In this document: one piece after another, positions 17,601 through 29,900 of the stretch
Layout of the letters: each line of letters opens with the position of its first letter
Position numbering within the stretch: position 1 is the first letter of the stretch
Assembly (NCBI RefSeq): GCF_947623445.1
Contig: NC_135244.1
Span: 5,456,001 to 5,520,000, forward strand
Direction of reading: 5' to 3'
DNA: 64,000 nt
Origin: Clavelina lepadiformis
Lineage: Eukaryota; Chordata; Ascidiacea; Aplousobranchia; Clavelinidae
Made by a program: the position numbers and the translations under genes
The notes under the pieces: model-generated
The model's database searches: none
What the model was told of the DNA's origin: nothing
Seen by the model: the letters and a program-made list of their open reading frames with translations, nothing else

Positions 17601-19635
17601 TAATAGGAGCAACTATACAAAAATTCTGATATGTTCTGGCGACCTACAGTAGCTATCCAAGCAGATGTTGCTAGTTTGATAGTGGAGTTAGCAAATCAGC
17701 TTGGTCAAAATTACTCATGTGATGCTGCATGGCTTAATCAGCTGAAGCAAGGTACAGTTATGCAAGACTTAGGACTATGTTGCTGTAATGTTTTACTTGA
17801 TGTTGTAAATCACAGATAGAGTTGCAAAATTCAATATTGGAGCATGTACAATTGTATAGTATATGTGGTATGCAATACAGTATCTACAATACATGCAAAC
17901 CGGTATGTGTGCTGCACTATGAGGAATCACACATTTTATATTGTTTGTAGGTCATGGTATTAGATTTAAAAAGTCGTGAAGAAATTATTTAGTATAATTA
18001 TGAATGTAAACCATTTTGAATATTATAACCTTGCCCTAACCTTACATATGCATGTTTTCTGTGAGTTCAGCTTTGGATGCTACAATAATTAATCAACAGC
18101 ATGCAATTTATTCTGAGCTTGCATGCTAAAATAATTCAAGCTCAGTCTTTCATTGCTTTCTTTATACTACTCTCAGCGAGTTAAAGTTAATAGTTTAAAC
18201 TTCTACAACTATGTATTTTGTATCAACAGGTGACATTGCAAAAGAAAAGCAAAATGAGCTAAAAGCAGAGGAACCAACCAACATACATCTTAATCCTATA
18301 AAAGTAAGTTATATCTATAACAAATTACACCAACATTTGCCCCAGCCTGTTTTAAACTGTGCTTGATGCTGGTGATATTACGCTGTGCATAGATTAGGTT
18401 GTGCCATGCTCAAATGTACACCTTGTGTTGGCAATCAATCTCGAGTCACTGGCAAAATAATAGAAACAGATTTCATCAGCACTACTACGTTACTGTGTAA
18501 CCTAAGCTGTGAATTAGTTTCTTTTGATTCTAAGTGAATTAAACTGTTTTTTATCCTTTCCAGGTTCTTCACACTTTAGAAGAAACCTTGGATGACAACA
18601 GTATATTAGTTGCAGATGGTGGTGATTTTGTTGGAACTGCTGCTTATGTTGTAAAACCGAGAGGCCCGCTGAGGTTTGGTGGATCGGTGTTTTTCGTTTG
18701 TTTGATTGAAGTTATGCATCGTAACATCCATTTCAACAATGCAACTAGCTTATTAACCAATAGACATCTTAGTATCAGCTTTTGTACATCTTGTTAATAT
18801 TACAGCATTAGCATGTCAAAGTTGGACTAAGAAAAGGCAAAGAGTATTGACACAGATCTTTTCTTTCTGCAAACATCTTCTACTTCTTAGGTGGTTGGAT
18901 CCAGGGGCATTTGGAACTTTAGGTGTTGGTGGTGGCTTTGCTTTGGGTGCAAAGTTAGTCTGTCCTGATTCGGATGTTTGGATAATATACGGAGATGGAT
19001 CGCTTGGTTACAGTGTTGCTGAGTTTGACACATTCACGCGACACAAGGTTAGAACCTACAACCCATCTCATTTCAACCTAGATTATCTAGGTTTGCCTAT
19101 TTTTTCTAAATATCTTGTCGTTAATTTTTCAGCTTCCTGTGATTGCTTTAGTTGGCAATGACGCAGGCTGGACTCAGATATCACGAGAACAAGTTCCCAT
19201 GTTTGGCAGCAACGTTGGATGTGGTTTAGCTTTCACAGGTGATTTGTTTTAAATTAATTTCCTAGCTCTTTTATGCAACCCTATGCATGATTGCTTTATA
19301 CCATTCTTTCTTTCTGCAATAACCATCATAATAGTTGTTTCTGTACATTTTTGTCAAACTTAAACATTAAATATCAAGCTTTCCAACATCAAACTGGGTA
19401 TGAGACTAAACATAAAAAGGGATATTTACGCTTATTAAATTTTATTAAATATTTAACAGACTACCACGTTGTGGCCAAGGGTTATGGCGGAGATGGTGTT
19501 CTATTAGGCCGGGGTGATGATATCCAAACTATATTCGAAAAAGCAAAGAGTATGTCACGTGAACAACAAATTCCGATATTGGTTAACTGTTTGATTGGAA
19601 AAACATCTTTCCGTGATGGTTCAATTTCTGTGTAA
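14658..19635 (+). CDS. ILVBL: 2-hydroxyacyl-CoA lyase 2 / acetolactate synthase-like (ILVBL)
   Basis: This thiamine-diphosphate enzyme of the ER membrane cleaves 2-hydroxyacyl-CoAs in fatty-acid alpha-oxidation (role established for human HACL2/ILVBL). Fifteen exons: 14658-14792, 14997-15198, 15288-15416, 15580-15717, 16432-16515, 16602-16732, 16827-16962, 17035-17108, 17218-17322, 17607-17751, 18230-18303, 18564-18673, 18891-19047, 19133-19238, 19460-19635. The product is 633 aa, against 632 in human. Residues about 15-40 are a membrane anchor ([17 protein letters not shown]). The ThDP-binding N-terminal block has [10 protein letters not shown] and the catalytic Glu98 in [14 protein letters not shown]. 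The pyrophosphate motif is GDG (522-524) to NDAGW (549-553). The C-terminus [11 protein letters not shown] matches human RTDFRDGSIAV. ATG 14658 aligns with the family start. Possible poly(A) signals are at 20113 and 20149. Confidence 0.97.
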
Positions 19636-20583
19636 AGGGAAGCTAATGAGTAATATGCAACAATAGATGTTGACCTACATAATATTATATTCCTGAAGCT
19701 GCTACCTTGTGGATTAATCATCGAATAATGAGTGTTTATTTACTGATGACCTTTATTGATTTTTATTGATTTTGTAATTTGTGTGTATCTTTGTAGTGCT
19801 TTTTGTGATCAATGCAAGTGTCAATAATGTGTGATTTGATTGAATGAGTAGATGTTTTAGAAAATCCCAACCAAAGCATTGAGTTTTACCGAGAATGTTA
19901 TTCCAAATGGAAGTTTTTGCTATCTGAACTTTTGAATGCAACTAATTTGGTGAATATGTTGCTCTCTTGGGTATTGTTAAGGTATCACTGTCATTCTAAG
20001 GTTCACTGAAATGAAAATATCTTAATGCGTTTGTTGGATATTACTGTCACATGTGAAACTTAAAATGTTTAACTTCACTGAATTTACATATTCGGAGAGG
20101 TTTGTCTTCTATAATAAATATGACATAAGGTTTAACCCATTGCTTTGGAATAAACAGCAAGAGTTGTATGATCATTCACTTTAGTGCTGTTCTGTGAATT
20201 TTTAAGTATGCAAATAGACCAGAATGTAAAGAAACACTGATTGATCTCTAGTTACCAGCAGACAACTGAAACGAATAACTCGCTTATATAAAAACAAATT
20301 TAACTGATTTGAAAAGTTTAAACAAGAGATGAAAAAAGGATTGCATCTGTTACTAAATCCATTACATATCTATCAGTCTTTCAAGAAAACGATTTAACAG
20401 TGAGAAAATACAGTAATATAACTGATATGTCAAATCTTGAGCTTATCAAGAAAATCTCATAAAAAATGCAAGCGTTCATTTCACATCAGTAAAACTATGA
20501 GGTAACAATGCTAAAACTCAGACCATTCTTGTTTTGTCTGCAATAGCACTCAGCAGTCCAATAACGTTTAAAGAAACCTCTAA
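19636..20583. other. Convergent 3' flank between ILVBL and PCGF3
   Basis: About 0.95 kb of AT-rich DNA, with AATAAA at 20113-20118 and 20149-20154 for ILVBL. I found no clear AATAAA on the minus strand close to the PCGF3 stop. A TTTATT at about 19752 would imply overlapping 3' UTRs. No gene seen. Confidence 0.45.
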
Positions 20584-22323
<1,740 letters not shown>

Positions 22324-24361
22324 ATTTCCATCTATTAGTAACCACTTGAAATAGATGACTGCAACAATATGACAGTTCAACGCGCAAATATTGACGAAAT
22401 GTCACGCAATATGTTTATTGCCTACATGTGTATATTTCTGCTCAAACGTACTGTACTAGGATTAATTTCTACACAAATCGTAACTTAAAGTTAAACTAAC
22501 AGCTGTATTACTTAAGTGATATTTTAGTGAATTCTCTGTTTCATTTTGTCATTTAATACAGTAAACCTTGCTAGCCTATAAACAATAAACCGATGTTTGT
22601 ATAGGGTACGCAAGGACTCTAGTAGGCAATGTAAAATTTGTATGATAGTATTGTAACACCATAATAGTCTTTTTCTAAATTCTGTTCTGGTATTTTCAAC
22701 ATATGCTTGACGTAAAAGTTATTACTTCAGATTTTAAAGTGTTAGCTTTTGTAGCTATCACGGTAAACGTCATCGTCCTTGTTTGTAATGGTTTCATTTG
22801 CTATTACATATTAGTTCCTAGCGTTTGCAATTGGGCACTTGATTTTATTAGATTTTTATAGGTATATGTTTCCCACGCATTGCAAGAAATTCAATTCTAT
22901 AGTGTAGGCCTAATCGAAGGTCCGGCATAATAGTAGTGCGTAGGACTATACCACTGGCGTACTAACAGCTGTAGCAGCTCTAATGCGTTACTTAACCTAT
23001 ATGCAAGAAATAAAGTTTGATCACGAATCATCATATTCTCTGGTGTTCCATGGTTCCTTACCCCAAAAAACATTTACGACCTCGTCAAGTAAAATCAGTT
23101 TAAGGCAATCGAGTTGTAAGATATTCGCAAATATTTTGTACGCATGGCTGGTGTAAAGAAAGAGCATGAATTCGATAAAAATTATTGGGTTAGATATGGT
23201 TTAACTTGCCTATAGTGCTATCCAATGTTCCCTCTAATTTTTCACGAGTCTGAGCAAACACATTAACTCCTTGAGCGGTCCTTTGGACCACTGTGAGCAA
23301 CATCAGACGTGCGCACTGTGGCCATTATTATGCATTTATTTTCAATTCAGGTTGGATTTTTTTCTTGTGCGCAGCACAGTTTTTCTGTGCGCGGAGACCG
23401 TGTCAGCAGGGCGCATTTGCGCACGCGCGCAGCTTAGAAGGAACATTGGTGCTATCATACTATTCAATCAAAAACAAATGTAAATCTTTTACATGATTTC
23501 CGTTTTAGTTTGTAGCGCATAATGTAAACTGAAAATATGATAACTGAAAGCTCTGACTCCTCCAGAATCAGACTGGAAAGTGTGGCAGTTTTCGACGAGA
23601 AATTGTGGGTGAAAACACTGTCGTGATGACATGCACCAAAGCGTAAATTCTTTGTATATTTATTGTAAATAAAAAATTTGGTGTCCACATTAATGAACCT
23701 CGTACGTACAGCTTCCACACTTTCCACTATGGTTCAAGAAGGCTGAGTGTCCTTCCCAGCAAGCACGCCAATATGAGAAAGCTAAAAAACTTTCATTTCA
23801 AATGTTTGTTGTAAATAGAACAAAATATATGACATAAAGAGCGTCCACACTTCAGCACGTGCTAATCAAAATGAGTCAAGCAAGGTCACAAAGATAAACG
23901 AAAATGTTCCAAAAAAAATAAATGAAATTTTTTTAAATAAATTCGGGATACTTTGTGTGGCCTTGACCGCTTAAGTTGGTAATTTGTTTTTTTAGTACGA
24001 TGCATAGCACTGGGCCTAGGTTAAGAATCTTTTTAGGTGCAATATTTTTAAACTTAAGTCTTGTTAATTTATATGATATTTTTGTCTATTTAATATTAGA
24101 AACTATATCTATATGTTGTTACCAGCAGCTTAAAACAAATTAAATTCATGTTTGAATACTTAAGTAAGTAACGTAACTTCACTTAAGTTACTCTACTTCA
24201 AAAAAATTTTAATGTCTAAAAATGTTCAGTAGGGAGCTTAACCTGTCCAACCAATCCAGGTACAGTACTATACAACATTAATAACATTGAAGAGACTACG
24301 GGAACCAGAATATGATACTTCAAACTTATTTTTATTACTTTCAGAGAGGTTTTCTTGATCA
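22324..24361. other. Intergenic region between PCGF3 and PUS3 promoters
   Basis: Two kilobases between divergent genes. Apart from the hAT element at 23223-23448 I see no supported gene. A short palindromic stretch lies near 24155-24200 (ACTTAAGTAAGTAACG and CACTTAAGTTACT). A pyrimidine-rich TTTTTATTACTTTCAG at 24329-24344, ending 17 bp before the PUS3 ATG, looks like a splice acceptor. It is either the end of an intron in the 5' UTR or a spliced-leader site. Confidence 0.4.
23223..23448. mobile_element. Non-autonomous hAT element with intact 8-bp target duplication
   Basis: Inverted ends are CAATGTTCCCTCTAA on the left and CAATGTTCCTTCTAA read inward from the right. A perfect 8-bp direct repeat GTGCTATC flanks it (23215-23222 and 23449-23456), the duplication length of hAT transposons. 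The 226 bp body is GC- and CpG-rich (GTGCGCAGCAC, GCGCACGCGCGC), unlike its AT-rich surroundings. The intact duplication suggests recent insertion. Confidence 0.85.
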
Positions 24362-26026
24362 ATGAATATTGTCAAAGTGCTGAATCTTGTGCTGTTTTCG
24401 AACTGGGAAAGACGTGCATTTAGGAATTACAATCTGATGGCTGGAAAATTTTGGGGAGAGAAAGATCTGGAAAACCTTACAAAAGAACAACTTATATCAA
24501 AAGTTGTGCATTATCAGAATCTTTATCGTCAGGTGTTAAAACAAAATGAAGAATCTCCAACAAAATTTAACCAACTTTTGAAAAGAGCAGCAACAGTATC
24601 AAAACGTAAGCGAAAAAATAAAGAAAAAGAGGTAAATTTTAAGGATTGTATGTACAGGCGCATCGCGTTTAAAGTTGCTTACCTGGGCTGGGATTACGAT
24701 GGTTTGCAAGAAAATGAAAACTCAGATACGATAGAAAAAATGCTGAGAAAAGCATTCCGGCTGACAAAATTAGCAGCTGAAGATGATCCTTTAAGATTCT
24801 CACGAAGCGGCCGCACTGATAAGGGAGTTAGTGCTTTTCAGCAAGTTATCACTGTTCACCTTCGAACGCGACTGAAATCTGGGCCTGGCGTCCATCCTTG
24901 GTTTAATCCCTTGCTGTTCCGCAAAGATGATCGTATGAATAAAGACTTGAATAACAGTCCTGATCATGATGATTCCAGCACCATGAATATGTCCGCTGAA
25001 GATATATCTGAGCAAAGCTACTTCAAACGTGATGAACAATCACATGAACCTGCTGTGCCTCTGATAACAACCGATGTTGCTAAAAATGGTACAGATTTAG
25101 AGTGTAATGTTATCACACAACAAAAAGAGCAGTCAGCAGAAATTGACCCAACTTCAAATAAAGTTGAAACACAGGTAGATATGAACGAATTTGACTATGT
25201 CATGATGATGAACAGAGTGTTACCTTCTGATATTCGTGTTTTGGGCTGGATGCCTATTGTGGATGAAACCTTCAGTGCACGACATAATTGTCTTGGCCGA
25301 GAATATCATTACTTTTTTCCAAGGGGGAAACTGAACATACAAAAAATGCAGGAAGGGGCTGCACTACTATGTGGTGTTAATGATTTTCGAAATTTTAGCA
25401 AAGTAGATCTTCGAAACAACGGATGCTATGTTCGGAAAATTACTGAATTTGTGATAAAGTGTCCTGAAGCGGCCAATCCTTATGACTTGTGCAGTGCCAT
25501 AATCAAGGGTAGTGGATTTGTGTATCACCAGGTTCGAAATATGATGATGATACTCTTTTTAATTGGTATGGAAACTGAAGAGATCAGTATCATCGCTGAG
25601 TTACTTGATGTCGAGAAAAATCCAGCAAAGCCGTTCTACAATTTAGCTGAGGCATACCCACTGGTATTATATAGCACAACGTATGACAATCTTACTTGGA
25701 CTATTTCAAAAGCAGCTTCGGATCTTCTTCATGATCACTTGCATCGATACTGGCGGAATTTAGCAACTAGGACGAAATTAGCTCAGGAATTGTTGCGCTC
25801 GATTGAAAATGATACAACTATAAAAATTGAAGATGTTGACAACCAGGATGAAAAATCAAAATTTAAAGCTAATTATCATCGAGTTCACAGCAAATTCCTC
25901 AATGATGGAGTTAAATTGAATTCTAAATATAAGAGAGTTCTGGACCGGCCAAGAGGTAGGACTTTTGAAGAAATGTTGACATCTATGGAAGAAAAACGTC
26001 GACGTTTAAATGCCTCAAATGAATGA
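24362..26026 (+). CDS. PUS3: tRNA pseudouridine synthase 3 (TruA family)
   Basis: Single-exon gene, 554 aa. PUS3/Deg1 converts U38/U39 of tRNA anticodon stems to pseudouridine. Order: N-terminal helix (about 35-65), basic stretch KRKRKNKEKE, then the synthase domain. RRIAFKVAYLGWDYDGLQ leads to the catalytic motif SRSGRTDKGVSAF with Asp153 as nucleophile, then NRVLPSDIRVLGW, FSARHNCLGREYHYFFP, NDFRNFSKVD and FVYHQVRNMMMILFLIG. Compared with human PUS3 there is a longer acidic insertion (about 190-265) between the catalytic loop and NRVLP. Start: ATG 24362 gives 25 residues before an alternative Met26 (MAGKFWGEKDLENL), which could be the true start. A poly(A) signal lies at 26187-26192. Confidence 0.95.
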   Translation: MNIVKVLNLVLFSNWERRAFRNYNLMAGKFWGEKDLENLTKEQLISKVVHYQNLYRQVLKQNEESPTKFNQLLKRAATVSKRKRKNKEKEVNFKDCMYRRIAFKVAYLGWDYDGLQENENSDTIEKMLRKAFRLTKLAAEDDPLRFSRSGRTDKGVSAFQQVITVHLRTRLKSGPGVHPWFNPLLFRKDDRMNKDLNNSPDHDDSSTMNMSAEDISEQSYFKRDEQSHEPAVPLITTDVAKNGTDLECNVITQQKEQSAEIDPTSNKVETQVDMNEFDYVMMMNRVLPSDIRVLGWMPIVDETFSARHNCLGREYHYFFPRGKLNIQKMQEGAALLCGVNDFRNFSKVDLRNNGCYVRKITEFVIKCPEAANPYDLCSAIIKGSGFVYHQVRNMMMILFLIGMETEEISIIAELLDVEKNPAKPFYNLAEAYPLVLYSTTYDNLTWTISKAASDLLHDHLHRYWRNLATRTKLAQELLRSIENDTTIKIEDVDNQDEKSKFKANYHRVHSKFLNDGVKLNSKYKRVLDRPRGRTFEEMLTSMEEKRRRLNASNE

Positions 26027-26907
26027 CATTCCTGAACTGAATTAATATTTAATTTTAAAGGTCATTTGCGATTTTCTAATGTGAAAATATTTTTATCTTG
26101 TGCTTACAAGTATTGCTGGTATTAGTTGTAATTGAAATACTTTACCAAGGGATGGGCCAATATGAACCCAAACTGTTTTTTGCTTTAATAAAAGATGCCG
26201 GTAAACACGAATACCAGCATTGGAGTATCCAAATACAGTATTACTTCCGAATTTTTCAGTAACTTGGTAAGAAACGTTCATTTAATTTTGACGGCTGTGC
26301 TGAAGTAAGGACGACAGTACTTTACAATTAAAGGTATTTTCCAGACAACTTTAGGCTCTCAATCGCTGTTTAATGATATTTCTCTGGAAAGAAAGCAAAC
26401 TGTTTAGCGGTAGTGTCATGTCATAAGCCAAGATATCGATGACATTTTATGATTTATACCTGTAGCCATTAGGTTATATTTTGTTGAAAGCGTTAAAACT
26501 CTTGTTGCTTTTGTCTGATAATTGAGCATATACCGATATGTCTATACTAGTAATAACTTTTGAACACATGTCTACAGTTTGCAGTTAGTGAAAATATCAT
26601 TTTTTACAGTCTACTTTAGTCAATAAAGCAGTAGTTTTTAGCGGACAAGATTTAAAAGAACTGTGATACATGTATTTAGTTTCCTAATGTGACTATATTT
26701 CTGCATACATTGAAAAAGAAACTGAAATGATGCAATGACAATAATACCCCATTGATACAATGCCAGAAGCAGGTAAATACCATTGACATTATGCATAATC
26801 AGGCCTGCTAGATAAGTAGTCTTGTTGGAGTAAGAATATGTGTAATGCATTATATACAACGAACTATTGAAAACAAATTTTTGAAAGTTATTTGTCAATC
26901 CATCTAG
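26027..26907. other. PUS3 3' flank and unresolved 5' part of NEDD1
   Basis: It contains the PUS3 poly(A) signal (26187-26192). The NEDD1 first coding exon must lie here or further upstream, because the first recognised NEDD1 exon opens with 2 nt of a split codon. One candidate is an ATG at 26152 with a phase-1 donor at 26201 (GCCG|GTAAAC); it gives a Gly codon at the join but has no sequence support beyond phase. Confidence 0.35.
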
Positions 26908-29900
26908 GTCCATTCTTTGCTTCAGCTGGCGATGACATCAAAATATGGGATTCGTTGTCTGCTGAAGTTGTCAAGCAGTACAATTTTCATAAAGGAAGTG
27001 TAAAAGATTTATCGTGGAGCCATGACAATGCTGTATCCTTAATAGAGCAACCTTACAGTGTATCAGTTTTTAATTAACAGACCTTTTTCATGTTATAATT
27101 TTATGTTTTCCCTGTTGCTTTGGTTGTGTTTCTTAATTTTTTACAATGCATTTTCGTAGTTTTTATGTAGCACGTCTTCATCTGGTGATAAGATACTGCT
27201 TTGTGATTGCCAGTTGCTTTCTAAAGATAAACCCAAGGTTTGGACCAATGTCAATATCAAATAAATATTTATGAAACGACCATGCTGACTACTGAGTTTT
27301 TGTGACCATATTCTTTCATTCTGCTATCCTTAAACGTTTGCTATGCCTATGTACTGTTATTGATAGAATCCGTTTTCAGTTATATAGCTGTTCATTTAGA
27401 TTGTTGCCGAACATGCCTCAGGGGAACATCAGACCTGTGTTAAGACATCACCTGGCGAGAGGAAGCTCTATTCTGGTGGGGTTGAAGGGGCAACCATGAT
27501 TTGGGATAGATATAGCGGAAAACTGAAGAAATTTTACAAGGTTGAAACTTGTAAAACCCGTGAATGTTAAAAACGTTTTTAATACTTTTTAAAAAGTGAT
27601 AATATTTATTTTCTCACACTATTTGATCATTTGGTTGCAAAAGTCAGCTGTAAGTTTTTGCCTTGCTGGATTTTGGTCATGTACATGTTTACTTGCAGGA
27701 CACGCATTCAAGCCCTGTCACTTGTATTGCACTGAATGATTCTGAAACACATCTCGCATCTGGCAGTAGCAAGGGTGATGTTGTCATAAGAAACCTGAGC
27801 AGTGATGTCATAACAAAACCAACCTTGAACACAAATGGTTCGGCAGTTCGAGCCATGACTTTTTCCCCATGGAAGAACTCTCTGTTAGGTTAGGTCCGGT
27901 TGAAACCAGAGAAATTGTAATGTTTACGGTGGTACTTTTGACTATTGGCCTCTTTAAAAATGTAGTTTATATGACCACAGGTTTCTGTAAGCTATGCACA
28001 TGCTTAAATTTTGTAAATATTATACACATCCAGACCCCATTTTTGATAAGTAATGAACAATAACTACTTGTATAAAATAAAAATCTTTGGAAGTTTTTCC
28101 TGATGCAAATCATCTCCTCTTCATGCAGGAATGACGTTGGATGATGGGAGCCTTAACCTCTGGGATGCTTTGCACGGCAGATCTTACCATAACTTCCAAG
28201 AAATTCATAATGCACCTGCAATGGCACTGGCATTCTCCACTCATAATGATCTATTACTAGCATCAGTCGGCCTTGACAAATATCTCATGATTTATGATGT
28301 GAAAAGTCATAAGTAAGGGCTAATGGCTTTGTTTTTACATCTTTTCCTTTTGTGTTTATCTTAGTAAGATTCCTTAGTTTCTAGCGTATTTGTAAAAGTA
28401 TTTTGGGTTAGTGAAGCCTGGTGAGAAATCACACCCCCATCCAAGATTTTATATGACCCACTAATATTTATTATCACTTTTGATCTATTGATCATCGGCA
28501 TCTAGTGTTATCACTGTTATTCGTTGATCTGGTTTTTGGAATATTAAAGAACTTCATTGCATTTTAAGGTTTTTAAACAAAACTCTCGCTGACCATCCAT
28601 TGACCTCGCTTGCATTCATGCACAATGGAGTGTCGTTATTTGCCGGTTCATCGATGGGCAAAATATACCATTTCGATCTTCGCTCATTATCCAGGCCTGT
28701 CAAACATTTTGTTGCTCACTCTACTTCTGTGCATCGAATCACTGTGCAAAATCTAATCAAAGTATGATTATGATATAAATCATTTAACGATTTTTGCTGA
28801 AAGGTTATACAGTGGTCCTTGGGATTTAATTAAATTTTTATGCATTGTTTTGTTTTTTAAGTAAGTCTGTAAACTTTTATTTACAAATCCATAGCAAATT
28901 ATACGGAAAAAACTTACTTTGTTTCTTTGCCTACAGTTAAAAAGAGAGCGTTCAAGAACTGTTAAAACTGAAGACCGAGTGACAGATAGGCGAACAGCTG
29001 TAATGGAAGGCGTAACAGAAAGAAATAGAAATCCCAAAACAATTGAAAGTAAATTTTATATAAACAGCATGCTTTGGTTTGTTCATTATAAGAGCTTGTG
29101 GTGTGTTGAAATCTGTGTTTTTGAGGGTTATTTTTTGATACCTTTTAAACCAGAACTTGAAGGCGGTAGATCAACCACGCCATCTGTAACAACAAGCATG
29201 ACAAATAACTCAAGGCATATTTCAAGTTCAGCAAGTTTTTCGATGCCTGATAGTTCAAGTAAGTTATAGCCCAACTCTTAAGCAACAGTGGGAGATAGAA
29301 CCCTTCGCTTAATTTGTATTGGCTCTTTGAAATGGTTACGGAATGTTTTTGATAATACCACCATTTATTTTGCCAGAAGTTACAAATGGTACCCATAGAC
29401 TGAAAGATACCAAAGCTAAACTGAAAGAAGAAGGTTCTTCGTCTTCTTTGAAGTTCACAAAGGTCCTGCCCTCCCAAGTGGATGATCTAGGTGGAGTCCT
29501 CTCTCCTGTTCGTGAAGATGTGTTTGAAAATTTGTCTGCTACATCCGCTGATGCAAATTTAAGCACTTTCCCACTAGATCCTACACTAATGGGAGTAACT
29601 TTATCCTCGTCAACTGATACAATTGGCTCCTACTGTGATGGTAAAGCTGATGTGTTGGTTTATTTTAATTTTTACATCAATTGCACAGTAGTACGTGTGT
29701 AAAACTGTGATAATATGTATGTACGTATTGATAATATATAACAGTCCAACTTAAAAATATGTTTGTTATAAGATTTCTTTATCTGCATAACTTACATTGT
29801 CTTTGCATGACGGTGAATCAAGTCTATGAGCAAATAAATCAAACAATTTAAACTCATGTTGCAAACGCAGACATTTTATCACCGGTGACGAACAACGCAA

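Noticed and set aside
23464-23727. 87-codon minus-strand frame beside the hAT element
   Set aside because: No recognisable family, no exon partners, composition like the flanking AT-rich DNA.
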